Assembly: GCA_001636675.1 (NCBI GenBank)
Contig: AZGY01000008.1
Span: 465,555 to 529,554, forward strand
Direction of reading: 5' to 3'
DNA length: 64,000 bases
Source: Moelleriella libera RCEF 2490
Lineage: Eukaryota > Ascomycota > Sordariomycetes > Hypocreales > Clavicipitaceae
The position numbers and the translations under genes were made by a program. This document shows positions 11,049 to 21,593 of the stretch, piece after piece (the first letter of the stretch is position 1; every line of letters starts with the position of its first letter). A model generated the notes under the pieces. It made no database searches and was not told the origin of the DNA. It worked only from the letters and a program-made list of their open reading frames with translations.

Positions 11049-12451
11049 AGGAGTGAGCCACAGGGAAATGGTCCAACAGATGCGCCGAGTGTCACAGGTT
11101 TCTCGAGCGGCTCGTCCGGTAAAGCGAAGAAAGCGAAAGCTGATTCAAAGCGCAAGGCTCATAATTCCTACGATAATTTGGTATAAGAGCACATAATCTT
11201 GTCATGCCGTGCGCCTCCTCGCTTGGTTTCAATATATTGATCCGTGGCTTCTCTGGGCATGACTACCCGGTTCGGATATGCTTGTCACAAATCGATATGC
11301 CGCGTTGCTCGGTCGAGCGTCATTTCGCTTAGGGATGACACGGCAAGCTGACGCCTCCAAGCCACGACCATGGAGCCTCTCTCATCCCAGCCACCAACGA
11401 TTTATTGCTCCCGGTGCCCGCTTGCGTTCAGCTCGTGTCAACGGCCCTATAGGTGTGGCGTCAGCTAGTCTAGCAGACCTGTCTGGAACTCTTCAAATTA
11501 CTGAAGGCAGCGGGCAGGCCGCTAAAGAGATCCGAGTATCGCCGCAAATCTGATTGATGGACATCAGGACTAATTGGTCTAGATTTTGGTGCAAGTATGG
11601 GGGAGTTGAATTGATCTTGTTTGGCTCAGCGCGTGCGTCAACAGTTTGGTATCAAATAATGGCACCGATTCGAGGCTCGCGCCGCCCGACAAGTGGTACA
11701 ACAACTTGAGCCATCATGCATCATCATCAACGTCGTCGAGCTTATCATCCTCGTTGACATCTTTAACTCATTTATATTATTCATGTCGTTGGCAATTCAA
11801 CATGTAGTCAGTATCGTAAACACCATGAATAAGTCATGAGTGCCCGCCGCCTCTTAAATGCCTCTCTAGAAGATGCATCAACGACATCTTTAGCTAGCAG
11901 CAACAGCCAGCGCGAGCGTCAATCATGCCATCCATATAGTCTCAACTGAAATAACGGATAACACGGACAGTTTACAAGTACAATTTTCGTCAAGAGATCT
12001 AAGTGTAGAAGCGGGCTCAATTTTCCTAAGCTAATAGGGCTCCCGTGGGTGCATACTCCAAAGGGACTGGTGCAATGTTCAAGATATCAATACCCTGGGA
12101 CGCTAGCTGTCACATTCCATCCAAACAGCTGTGATTCAATAGTCTTGTGCGTGGAGAACTGAGCTGAAATCCATCACGAGATCAACATTGTTAGCTTTGA
12201 AGTGCGGGACGAGGCAGCGATAGTTGTTCCTCTGAGCTTTCAAACCCCAGCATCAGATGCTTTCGCTGCAGTCACACAGTCTTGAATGAGCCATCTACCC
12301 GCATATAAAACTGCGGCTGTGGTCGTCCCCCCTTAGTCTCGCACACTGGGCGTCTTTCTCCCGCTACAGAGGTGCCTGTTCTCTCGGATGACCCAGATTT
12401 CCGTTCCATCTCATAAGCCAGCCGAATTGACGACACATTAGCCGGGCAATC
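11049..12451. other. Intergenic
   Basis: No supported gene. It holds the 3' flank of the 745-aa gene and the promoter of the small gene at 12452. The sequence is less GC-rich than the genes. A possible TATA box is listed separately. A 91-codon frame at 11278-11553 has no intron or compositional support. Confidence 0.55.
12303..12310 (+). promoter_or_regulatory. Candidate TATA box
   Basis: ATATAAAA about 140 nt before the ATG at 12452 is a good TATA match at a plausible distance and mildly supports the small downstream gene being real. Confidence 0.4.
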
Positions 12452-12973
12452 ATGATTATCATATACGACAAAGAGGACTATAAAGACGGCGACAGTTCCG
12501 TCCCGTTCCTGGACCGCGACCTCTTCTACATCAGACACGAACGCACTGCCGCCGGCGACAAAACAGAGACACAAAAATGGGTCGACAACAACAACTACGT
12601 CCCTGACCCAAACGGCGACGATAAAGTCTACAAGCACTACGTGCCGTACAACGAGATCTTCAAGGTTATCAACGACCGCGTTGTCAAATCGAATAGTCGC
12701 AGGCAATTCATAGAATGGTTGGAAAACGTGGCGGCGAACAAGCTCGGTATAGAGAACAGATCCATCACGGGTAGGCAACAAATCAGTCGGTTCGATTACG
12801 ATGAAGCGGCGGATCACTACGTCAGTTCAATCTGCGACTGGCAGGAGAATATTTTTCGCGGCGCCAGCGACGGCGATGGGGGCGGGATGAAGAAGGATAC
12901 TCCCAAGGATTCGGACCTGGCCAAGAAAGTGAGAGCAGCTGAGGAAAAGCTATTCGCGGCACTCGCAACTTGA
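12452..12973 (+). CDS. Unrecognised 173-aa acidic protein
   Basis: Single open frame of 173 codons plus stop. The composition is that of a soluble globular protein (rich in D, K, Y, N, I; few C or W), unlike the Arg/Ser/Cys-rich chance frames nearby. Motifs visible: start MIIIYDKEDYKDG, a segment FLDRDLFYIRHERTAAGDKT, VYKHYVPYNEIFKVINDRVV, and RRQFIEWLENVAANKLGI, followed by a Gly/Asp/Lys-rich hinge and a short C-terminal helix (DLAKKVRAAEEKLFAALAT). There is no signal peptide or membrane helix. It lies 1.4 kb downstream of the 745-aa gene on the same strand with its own TATA-like box. I do not recognise a family. The reverse-strand frame at 12272-12817 is its shadow. Confidence 0.6.
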   Translation: MIIIYDKEDYKDGDSSVPFLDRDLFYIRHERTAAGDKTETQKWVDNNNYVPDPNGDDKVYKHYVPYNEIFKVINDRVVKSNSRRQFIEWLENVAANKLGIENRSITGRQQISRFDYDEAADHYVSSICDWQENIFRGASDGDGGGMKKDTPKDSDLAKKVRAAEEKLFAALAT

Positions 12974-14306
12974 GCTGGACTTGTTCCCCTTTTTTGCTAG
13001 GAATTCTTAGCTTTGGAGGTATCTGGAGATCTTTCAGCGTCTCGTGCACATGTAGCATAAAGTTGCTCAGATTCTAGCCTTTTCTTTTTGTCATCTGCGG
13101 ACCGCGAAAGAACATTTTTCTGGTGCACGAAATACTCTCTGATACGCGGTCCTCAAATATATCACATTGAATAACAAGACGTTCGAATGAGACCCTGAAT
13201 CGCTCAAGATTTATGCAACAGGCGACCAAGGCCATCGTGGCCAGCGGCTCGGGAGCAAGATCTGTTTCGACAAACTTTTTGGGGCTTCAGCATATACGCG
13301 CAAAGAAAACATGTCTCACCATACGTCAGTGACGAAAAAGTACACAACGATGGGAGGCCAGAGATACAGATGATGACAACAAGCAAGTGAGCCGGCCGGC
13401 AGCTCTCATACGAAGCAATGGGCGAAGGAAAAGTATCAGGCTGTTGGGAAAAGAACAACGATAGCGAGTGTCTATACCGTTCGACCCAATACTGCACACG
13501 AGTCAAACATCTGCATGTCCACAATACGTAGTCTCAGTCATAGTGGCTCTGCCTCAGGGAAGCGCAGCAACGGTCTGCTAAGACCTCGTCGAGCGGGAAC
13601 ATTACTTCTAAGGGAGGAGGAGCTTAGACTTTGCCATTCAGGTCCAGACCACCACGTATAGCTCGAGTATTGACACACATTGGGCATTCGCAAAGCGTCA
13701 ACTGTAGAGAAGAGCACTCCCGCCGTAATCGGACCACCCAACTCGTGAAGAATGAGGCCGATCTCTGGGCGCGGACATGCCGGCTCCTGTTTCGTGGAAG
13801 CTGAATGGACAGTACACCGACCCGGAAAAACAAACCCAGAGCCTCTCGCAGAGACACATTGCTTGTCATAGAGTCGACAAGCCTGGGCTTGTGCAATCGA
13901 ATTCATGCACCAGGCAGCAGCAGCCCTGAGTAAAGGAACGGGTGAGACCGTTCTCACCAGACATCAAAATCTTGGTCATGATGCATTCATTGTTTCTAGT
14001 ATTACTTCTAACATTTAGATTGCTGTGTTGGGTCTTATTGTTGGTGTGTTTGTGAGGGGATGTGAACTCGACACTGCTTTCGTCCATGTTCAACTGCAAA
14101 CACAGCGGTGCACCGATACTGTTCGATCGAGGCACGTACACGCAATTACACCCGACATTCTTCAGCCGTACCCAAAGCCGAGTCTGATCCTCTCACCGTC
14201 ATCATCCATCGCCATCACTTGCGCCGCGGTGATGCTAGTCAACCCTAACCCTCAACCTACCCTGCGCCGCGCATCTTCCCCCTCCCCCAGCTGACGGTAA
14301 CCGCGT

Positions 14307-14392
14307 TGGCCCAGGCTGGTAGGTATATCTACCTGGATAAGTTCGATTCTTATTAGCGCTATTTGGTAGTTAGGTGGTTTCCCTCCTTCTCT
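14307..14392 (+). repeat. 86-bp tRNA-like repeat, copy 1
   Basis: Direct repeat of 14608-14693, with four differences, all transitions. It starts with an A-box-like TGGCCCAGGCTGG, then a perfect 5-bp hairpin GGTAG-GTATAT-CTACC resembling an anticodon arm, then at 14337-14353 a perfect T arm: stem ATAAG/CTTAT around loop TTCGATT, which includes a B-box match GTTCGATTC. The tail is TTTGGTAG...TTTCCCTCCTTCTCT. The A-to-B spacing is too short for a normal tRNA, so a tRNA-derived SINE fragment or decayed tRNA is more likely than a functional gene. Confidence 0.7.
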
Positions 14393-14607
14393 GGTAGCAC
14401 TGATATCCCCTAGCTGTCGTTAATAGTGGTTTTGATCCGTGTGGATGGCCTTGAAAAAAAACTATGCCGCTTCTATGGGTAGTTATTTCTCCGTTCTGCT
14501 GGAAGGAGTAACCTATTGGTAGTGGTTGTTGGTGTGCGGCGTGTGCCCCCCCCTGCGTGTTGTAGGTCCTAGAAGGCGTTGGGGCGACGCTCTAGTGGTG
14601 GTGGACA

Positions 14608-14693
14608 TGGCCTAGGCTGGTAGGTATATTTACCTGGATAAGTTCGATTCTTATTAGCGCTATTTGGTAGTCGGGTGGTTTCCCTCCTTCTCT
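14608..14693 (+). repeat. 86-bp tRNA-like repeat, copy 2
   Basis: Second copy, exactly 301 bp from the first. The T arm (14638-14654) is identical to copy 1; the anticodon-like stem has one C-to-T change that leaves a G-T pair. The A-box-like segment is TGGCCTAGGCTGG. One of the four differences fits CpA-to-TpA, the repeat-induced point mutation context, but four changes are too few to argue RIP. Confidence 0.7.
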
Positions 14694-15379
14694 CGCGTTA
14701 CGTAGTACTGCTACAGTGCGAGACGGGATACCTACCGCCTCTGTGCAAGCCAAAAACATCCCTCTAAGGGGCGCTTCCACTTTGGTTCCCCCCCCTTCCC
14801 CTCTAATCCAACAAATCACAAAATCGACGGCATAAAGAGGCATCATCTATTGCATAAGCGCCTCACACACACACACACCCGCACACGCTGACCAAGCCCT
14901 CCGAGCTGCCATATCTCTTACCCAAGTGCGATTTGCCTCTTACCACCCCCGAATAACAAACAAATCACCACGAGCGAAACCGACCTACCAATTATCCAGC
15001 CGGTGTGGGTGTGGTACAGACGCGCCCTCCCACTCCGACCCCCCCCCCCAACTACTACTACCCTGAAGGAGCACGTCAGCTACAGCACATCAATGCCGTC
15101 CGAGAAAAGCTGACGTGAGGCGACGTAGAACATGGTTTGTCCAGTACTCAATCGACGGCGCCATTTCCCCCCTTCATTTCACTTCCAAGATTGGGGGGGG
15201 CCGCGGTTGATACTCAACACTTTCTCTCCCCAACCCAACCCCGCGCGGCTTTCTCGATTCTCTTGTCGTGATTGGGGAATTGGGTTTAGATAACCGACCC
15301 CCTGGGCGCCAAGTCGCTGAGCAGCCAGCTCGCAAAAGTCTAATTGCTTCCTCTGGGGAAAAGGCAAAAAGGCCCCCCC

Positions 15380-15389
15380 NNNNNNNNNN
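15380..15389. other. Assembly gap (10 N)
   Basis: Ten ambiguous bases lie between poly-C runs on both sides. The most likely cause is a failed homopolymer or a scaffold join, so the true length here is unknown. Confidence 0.95.
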
Positions 15390-15611
15390 CCCCCCCCAAC
15401 AGCGCGGCAGCCACGCGTGCTTGCGCCTTCTTCGCCCCGTGAAGCTTTTCCAGGTTAGTAGGTATTCACCCAGGGAGGCTAGCTGGCCACGTGCTTTGAC
15501 TCCAAAGGTATATATACAGTGCCTGCTCCGCAGTCCATATATGCATGTGAGAGCAATATCAAGTTCGGTGGCAACAGGAGCACTTCTGGTGAAACAGAGT
15601 ATAGTAAAGTC

Positions 15612-15667
15612 AGGCAAGGCAAGGCAACGCGAGGCAAGGCAAGGCAACGCGAGGCAAGGCAAGGCAG
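15612..15667. repeat. Pentanucleotide (GGCAA) compound tandem repeat
   Basis: Nearly three copies of a 20-bp unit built from AGGCA pentamers plus CGCG (AGGCAAGGCAAGGCAACGCG). The reverse complement resembles the CCTGC/CCTTGC array at 38.5 kb. Confidence 0.85.
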
Positions 15668-16239
15668 ACAGCTCGTTGATCTCCCCCCAGCCTTTCCTTC
15701 CCCTTCGCTCCTGTCAATGTATACTAGGCGGATCATTGCCGAGTGGAGAATGCGCATCTGAGATGAAAAAAAAAAAGACAAAGTAGAAACTGGCCAAATC
15801 CCATCCCGCATTGCTGCATGACAGTCACAAGCAGAATCAGAAACGAGTACGTAGTAGTGATGATTTAATAAGAGCCATATACTCGTCACGAAAAGTTTGG
15901 TGGCTGACTGGCTGAAAAAAGCCACAGCGTATATCGAGACGTAGACCAGCGGGGGATCGTCAAGAAATATAGTATTGACCACTCACTGCGCACCACCTAC
16001 CTAGGTAGCAGGAGGCAGTGAGCCCATATAATGCATATATGTACATATATACTTGTGTTTCATGCTTACGTCAAAAAACAGCCACAGTCCTAACAAACAA
16101 ACACCGAAAATTTATGTATGCCAGCCAACATTGTCTTCACCACCCCGCGCCCGACGACCGCCCCTCTTCCGTATCCAGAAAACAAAACGTGGCACCTCCT
16201 TTCTCTTCTCGCAGGTGCTCCTCCCTCTCTCCCTCGCCT

Positions 16240-18019
16240 TCAGAAACCGGGGATGACCCTCGCTCGGACGGGCAGACCCCCCTTGGGCTTGGCCGTCACG
16301 GCATAGCGAATGGTCAGTTTGGCCCTGTCCAGCATGGCCTTGTCGCGCAGCTCAAACTCGAATCGCCCGATCCACGCCGCCAGCAGACACGCAAACTCGC
16401 CCCTCGCAAAGCTCGCGCCGATGCAGCTGCGCGGGCCGTGCAGGAACGTAAGAAATGCATAATTGTTGGCGGCGCCGCCCGCCGCCGCCTTCTTGCCCGC
16501 ATCCTCGTCTCCTGCCGTCGTCCCCGGTGGCAGCAACCACCGCTCGGGCCTGAACTCGGCTGCATCGCTGCCCCATTGCTTGACGTCGACGTTGGTGCCC
16601 CAGGGACTGATCATCAGGACGGTGCCCTTGGGCACATGCTGACCGTCTATCGTCGTGTCCTCGATGGCTTCCCGGGACGTGCGCGGTACGGGAGAGTAGA
16701 CTCGAAGGACCTCGTTGCACACGGCATTGAGGTACGGCAGCTTGTCAATGTCAGCCGAAGTAATGTCCGCGCCTGAATCGAGGGGAGGCAGCTTCCCGCG
16801 GATCTCTTGCCGCAGTCGCGTCTGTGCTTCCGGGTGACACGACAGGAGATACACAGCCCATGTCAAGGCTGCGGCTGTGGTCTCGTGGCCCGCGGCCAAA
16901 AAGGTCATGAGCTGATCGACAAGGTTCTCGTCGCTGAAGAGACCGCTCTCGAGAGCCACCGAGAGAATGTCCAGGTCCAAACGCTCCTTGTTGGCGATTT
17001 TGCGCCGCTTGGCGTCAATCATGTCCTGGCAGACACCGCGAATCGTGCCCGTAGCCTTTTTGATAGCTGCGTTTCCCGCCGTCGGGATGCTGCGCAACAC
17101 CCGTGTAGGGAGGACAAACAGGAGCAAGCCCATGATGATGGATTGCCGTCTCTCGGTGAAGGATTTATATGTCATGACCAGGGGATTGCTGGGATCCTGG
17201 ATGCTGCGAAATTCGACGCCCATGCCGGCCGTGCCGATGATGTCGAGCGTGCCTCGGCTGGCCCAGTCCGCCACAAGTAGCTCGGCAACACCATCCGCAT
17301 CGGCCGTCGCTGTCATGGCCTGGACTACCTCACGGGACTTCTGCCAGAAGATGGGATACAGATCCTTGACATGGCGGAAGGAAAAGGCAGGCATGAGGTT
17401 CCGGCGCTGGATCTTGTGAACCTCTCCCTCGGTCAAGAGGATGCCCAAGCCCACAGCAGGCTCTATGAGTTTGCGAACGATATCCGGACGCTTGAACTGG
17501 TAGCTTTTGGTGACGAGAACCTCGGCGAGGCCTCGGTCCGACGTGACAATCAGCCGCTCGATGTTGAAAAACCAAAAATATCGGATTAATCCATCGTTGG
17601 CAATGGTCGTGACCCTGTGACGTGACACAAGGAGCATCAGTATTCAATACGGCTGTCGCATAAATCAGAGTAGCGGTACGACACAGGGAGCAGGGGCCCA
17701 GCCTGCTTCCGACTCGGAAGAGGAAAAAGGGATGTATCGAAACATACCACTCTCGTGTCGGTTCGGAATGGGGCGACAGGAACTTTTTCGAATGCCCGAG
17801 CAGCCAGTGTCCTCCTCCCACCGTCGGAACTTTTCTCAGCGGTGACAGATAATGCGGATAGACCAAGGCGAACCATGTACTTCGTATCAGAGCACAAGCC
17901 AGCCAGATCGCCGAGAAGGCGCCGACCAAGCCCAGCCTCGAGTGAGCGTGATGCGCGCAGACGAGGTAAACGCAGCCCGCAAGGGCGACTCCCGTGATGG
18001 CGTAGCCTGAAAAAACCAT
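16240..18019 (-). CDS. Cytochrome P450 monooxygenase, complete
   Basis: Two exons, 18019-17748 and 17614-16240 (intron 17615-17747, GTATGT..CACAG), give 548 aa. The N-terminus has two hydrophobic segments (about 4-22 and 30-52) followed by a Pro/Gly-rich hinge with RKVPTVGGG, so an ER-anchored microsomal enzyme is expected. Diagnostic motifs are all intact: I-helix AGHETT at 332-337, K-helix EVLR at 392-395, a RPERW motif, and heme loop FLHGPRSCIG with proximal Cys488. Reduction would come from a separate P450 reductase. A 20-residue Gly/Ala/Lys-rich insert (GTTAGDEDAGKKAAAGGAAN) lies between the RPERW motif and the heme loop. Substrate and CYP family cannot be assigned from sequence alone. 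There are no biosynthetic cluster genes beside it. Confidence 0.93.
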
Positions 18020-19473
18020 GGCCTCCTGCGTATTTTCCTTCTGGCACCAGCGCTTTGATGCTCTGGTGGACAGACGATCGGTACTTCGATTAGCGGGAAG
18101 GGGAGGGGGAGGGGAGCCGGACTATGACCGATGATCAACCAGTGACAAGTGCCTGATTACGCAAAGAGTGACTCGTCGTCCAGTGTCAGCGCCACCCCGA
18201 TCTGATCCATTATGCGAGAGGGAGAAAAAAAAAAAAAAGGCAGCCGGCAGGAGTGTGGCCGGCAGACTCTTGCTGCCCCGATTCCTTCATATCCAATTTC
18301 GTCGGACTAGATTGGAATAGGTATGTGTGCCGCGCTCTCGGACTCTTTCGAGAGAATGGGGCAAGGAATCCGAAGGGGCAAGGGGAAAAAAACCATAAGG
18401 AAGGGAAGAAGGGAATGCGACGACGACGGGGGATTCAGCAAGGGAAAAAAAGGCACTTTGAAATGGCCTAGTCGTCTGCGTATATCAGCCACGGCAGGCA
18501 AGACAATGCCGCCGCCTGGAATGCCCTCTGCATGTCGGGATTTCAAGGGCGGCGCGCGTTCTTGATCGATGTTGTCGACGCTGACGGGTTGCGAAGGATG
18601 GCAGTCGAGAAAGCTCAAGCGTACTTAATACGGATGCAACCCCTCAGCGCCGCGCGACGGGACCACCTTTATTAGCTGTCGGTCTGGTGGTGATTGGCCC
18701 TCCACAAGGGTCCCCACATGGTTCCTCGGGCTCGGCTTCCGCCTGCCTGACCCACAAGCCTAAACTCCACGATCGAATACATTAGGTCCCTTTACCGAGA
18801 ACACATGGCAGTCGACGCAATATGCGCTTGGGAGTCACAGGCGATGCATCATCTTTCGCGCTAACGGCTTTCAATACCAATCTGCCGGTTTTGACTCCCT
18901 TCGCTATCTCATTCCCGTGCCATATCTAGGTCGGTGCCGTGTCACCGAATATATACACACAATCTATCACAAAGTCTCGGCTTGGTGTCTCGTCATTATG
19001 CGTAACCCTGCCCTTCGAATGCCCAACGCCGGATCATGCTGTTTGCAAACTTGTCGTGTGCCACCCAACTGCCAGAAGGAAAAAGGAAAAAAAGTAATAG
19101 AACGTGAGAGGGTTTGTCCTGCCTTGATCTTCCTCATATGCAATGGCCCTTTCGGCTGAAATCGTGTTGTAATTGCCATCGCAGAAGGAGCAAATGGGGA
19201 CTGGAAGACGACGGCGGAACCAGTCATTGCGTCCGGGGTAGGGAGTTGAAAAAGCAGGAAATAATCAGGAAAGAGTAGAAGAAAATGTAATCCAGGCGAT
19301 AATCATCATTATGGCGACAATCGTAGACTCCAGTCGGAGAGGAAGGGAACTAGACCCCCCGAAAGACAGGACGAGCGTGTTGCGCAGCGTCCCGAATGAC
19401 CAAGATCGACTCGCGAGCTGGCTCAACCATCCCATCCCCGCCAGACGACTGTGAATGGCGTCGCTCTTATGCC
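18020..19473. other. Intergenic
   Basis: P450 promoter and the 3' flank of the RING gene. Contains A-rich runs (18226-18238, 18385-18391) and purine-rich GGGAAGGG-like stretches. No supported gene. Confidence 0.55.
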
Positions 19474-21593
19474 TCACCATGGGCCGCTCCTGCCGGGCCG
19501 GAGAGAAGTCAAATCGGACTCGGCCGACCGCTGAGAAGCGATGTTTACGTCGGACAGTGATGTCGATCGAGTGTGCAACGTGGCGTGAGTCGGCGCCGTC
19601 ACGGATGGTTGCACTTCGCGCGCCCCCAGCAGCGGATTGGGAATGAGCGGTCCACGGCCGGATGAACTATAGGCGATCACAGGACCTTGCGCTGTTGCAA
19701 GTCGGGACTGAAGCCGGACTAAATTCGCGCGCTGGGTCATACTCGTTGCCAGTCTGCCCGTATCCACTGCCGCTTGACCTGACGTCGGCCGCTGACTGGG
19801 TGGAAAACGTGAGCTCAACCAAGGTTGAACGTTCGGATACATCGGTCCTGAACTCCGATGACCACGCGGCATAGCTCTTTCTTCAAGGCCGGTAGATGGG
19901 GTATACATTGATGAAGCAGTTCTAGAGCTTTGAGTCGACGGTAAAGCAGTCTGTTCGCCCAATGGTGGCCCGCTGCGACGTTGTCGTGTCCTGCGACTTG
20001 GTTCCTGCCCTTCGGTATCGTCTGGGGGGGATCGACGCTCTGCTGCCCGGTGTACTCGTATCAGCTCTTGAAAGTCGGTCTCTGTGAGTGGCCGGGATGT
20101 AAATCGAGACACCATCTCGTCCGATATTCTGTCACGGCGACGTCAGAGGATTGAGAGAAACGTGGATCGTTGCTGACGTGTTGAGCTCACCCCCGGGTCC
20201 TCATGATATTTAATAGAGCTCTGGCCGACGCATACGAATGTCGATGCTCCGACTCCAATTTGCTTCGGCAGTATGGACAGCTGTCAGAGTCTTCCAGCCA
20301 CTTCTTGATGCAGTGATCTCCAAAGACGTGTTTGCATTTCGGAAGACGGAGTGGTGCCTCGTTGATACCCTCGGGGCTCTCGATGCCATATTCATTGTAA
20401 CAAATGACACATGCTAAGATGCGGTCAGCCCAGGTACACGTTTGAGGGCCGTATGGCTCTTTTCACGATTATGTGCCCTCACTTCTCTCGGCCTCTGTCA
20501 GTCCGGAAATGTCGATGCTCTCCAAAGACTGAATCGCGGCTTTGGTGGCCACCAGCTTGCTCGAGACGGCCCCTCGAAACATGGCCATCTGATGAGCTAG
20601 CGTGTCCTCGCCGAGGCCAGAACTGCCACGACGGCTCGGTCCCGGCACTGGCGTTGAGTTGCTGGCAGCAAGGTAGTGATTGTTGGTGTCGTCTTGTGAC
20701 CTTGCGGGGTCGGGACCTGCTAGGCGGCCTCCCGAACGTCGGTTCCGTGTACTTAATCCACGACGGCGTTCCGGTCCCGGGTTGGGTAGAATGCCTGTTC
20801 GAGTTTCTATCAGAGATACTGCCGTGCGAAGTTCACGATGGAGTCGAGCCGGGGAAAGGGGAAGGGGGAGTCACTTGCTTTGCCGGGCACACAAGACGAA
20901 TGACGACTTACCTGACGGCGTGGGTTGGCCTCTTCGGGTCGTGGCAGCAGAGACGATTTGTCCAGGACGATGCGGCGCGTCCCCGGACCATTGGTAGGGA
21001 ACACCTGCTCCGAGGGGTTGATTTGCCGGCTCTACGGCACCGCCTGTGCGTTCAGAGAAGCTGTAAACGGCAGAAGTCATGAGTGGTGACTCTGGCGTGG
21101 CGGCGACTGGTAGTGGTGGTGGTTGCCACTCAGGATGACCCGAGGGGAGCTGGCCCGTCACCTCAGCGGCCCATCTATTGAATCGTCGGTTCGCTGCGAG
21201 TTGTGAGTCGGCGGGGGTCACAGTGGTTGCATCCATGATGCCGTGAAAGTCGGGGGGCCATGAAATCTGCCCAGGTGTGATGTGGGAGTGAGCATCAGGG
21301 TCGCGCAGTGCGCGGAGGTTGCGGTCCGGATGAGGCAAGGCAGGTGGTTGTGGACCGAGAAGCGGCGGAACAGGCGGCGGGTGCACAGAGTTCGAGGCTG
21401 CCAAGTGTCCCTCGACGGCGTGTGGATGGGGAAAGTATGATGGGGTGATTGGAAGCTGCTGAGAATGCCATGTAGCTAGCGTCGATGAATGGGAGTGATG
21501 AACCAGCCAGGGACCTGTCGAGGGCTGAAGCATCGGGTCGCCCTCAGTATCCAACCTTGGATGGCTGCCAGTCCATAAGTCGAGATGATCCAT
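19474..21593 (-). CDS. RING-finger protein, probable E3 ubiquitin ligase
   Basis: Four exons by splice-site and frame fit: 21593-20912, 20794-20483, 20413-20191, 20128-19474; total 623 aa. The N-terminal half is Pro/Ser/His-rich and probably disordered. The RING lies at about residues 333-379: CVIC, then LRLPKCKHVFGDHC, then CPYC. Zinc ligands 1-4 and 6-8 are present, but the fifth position (three residues after HisKH) is Gly, with His two residues later. From memory, this CKHVFGDHCIKKW form recurs in fungal RING proteins, so it is probably a family trait. The C-terminal third is Ser/Arg/Thr-rich. E3 activity is inferred from the domain; the substrate is unknown. There is no membrane segment. 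Confidence 0.88.

Larger units (their letters stand above)
12974..16239. other. Gene-free, repeat-bearing stretch
   Basis: No supported gene in 3.2 kb. The interval contains two 86-bp tRNA-like repeats, a (GGCAA)-type tandem repeat, poly-C runs near 15041 and 15190, a short (CA)n run at 14868-14878, a 10-base gap inside poly-C, and two telomere-like CCCTAA units near 14243-14252. The open frames spanning the gap are artefacts of ambiguous bases and repeats. Confidence 0.6.

Noticed and set aside
14238..14258. Telomere-like CCCTAA units
   Set aside because: Only two units with no array or subtelomeric genes nearby; expected by chance.
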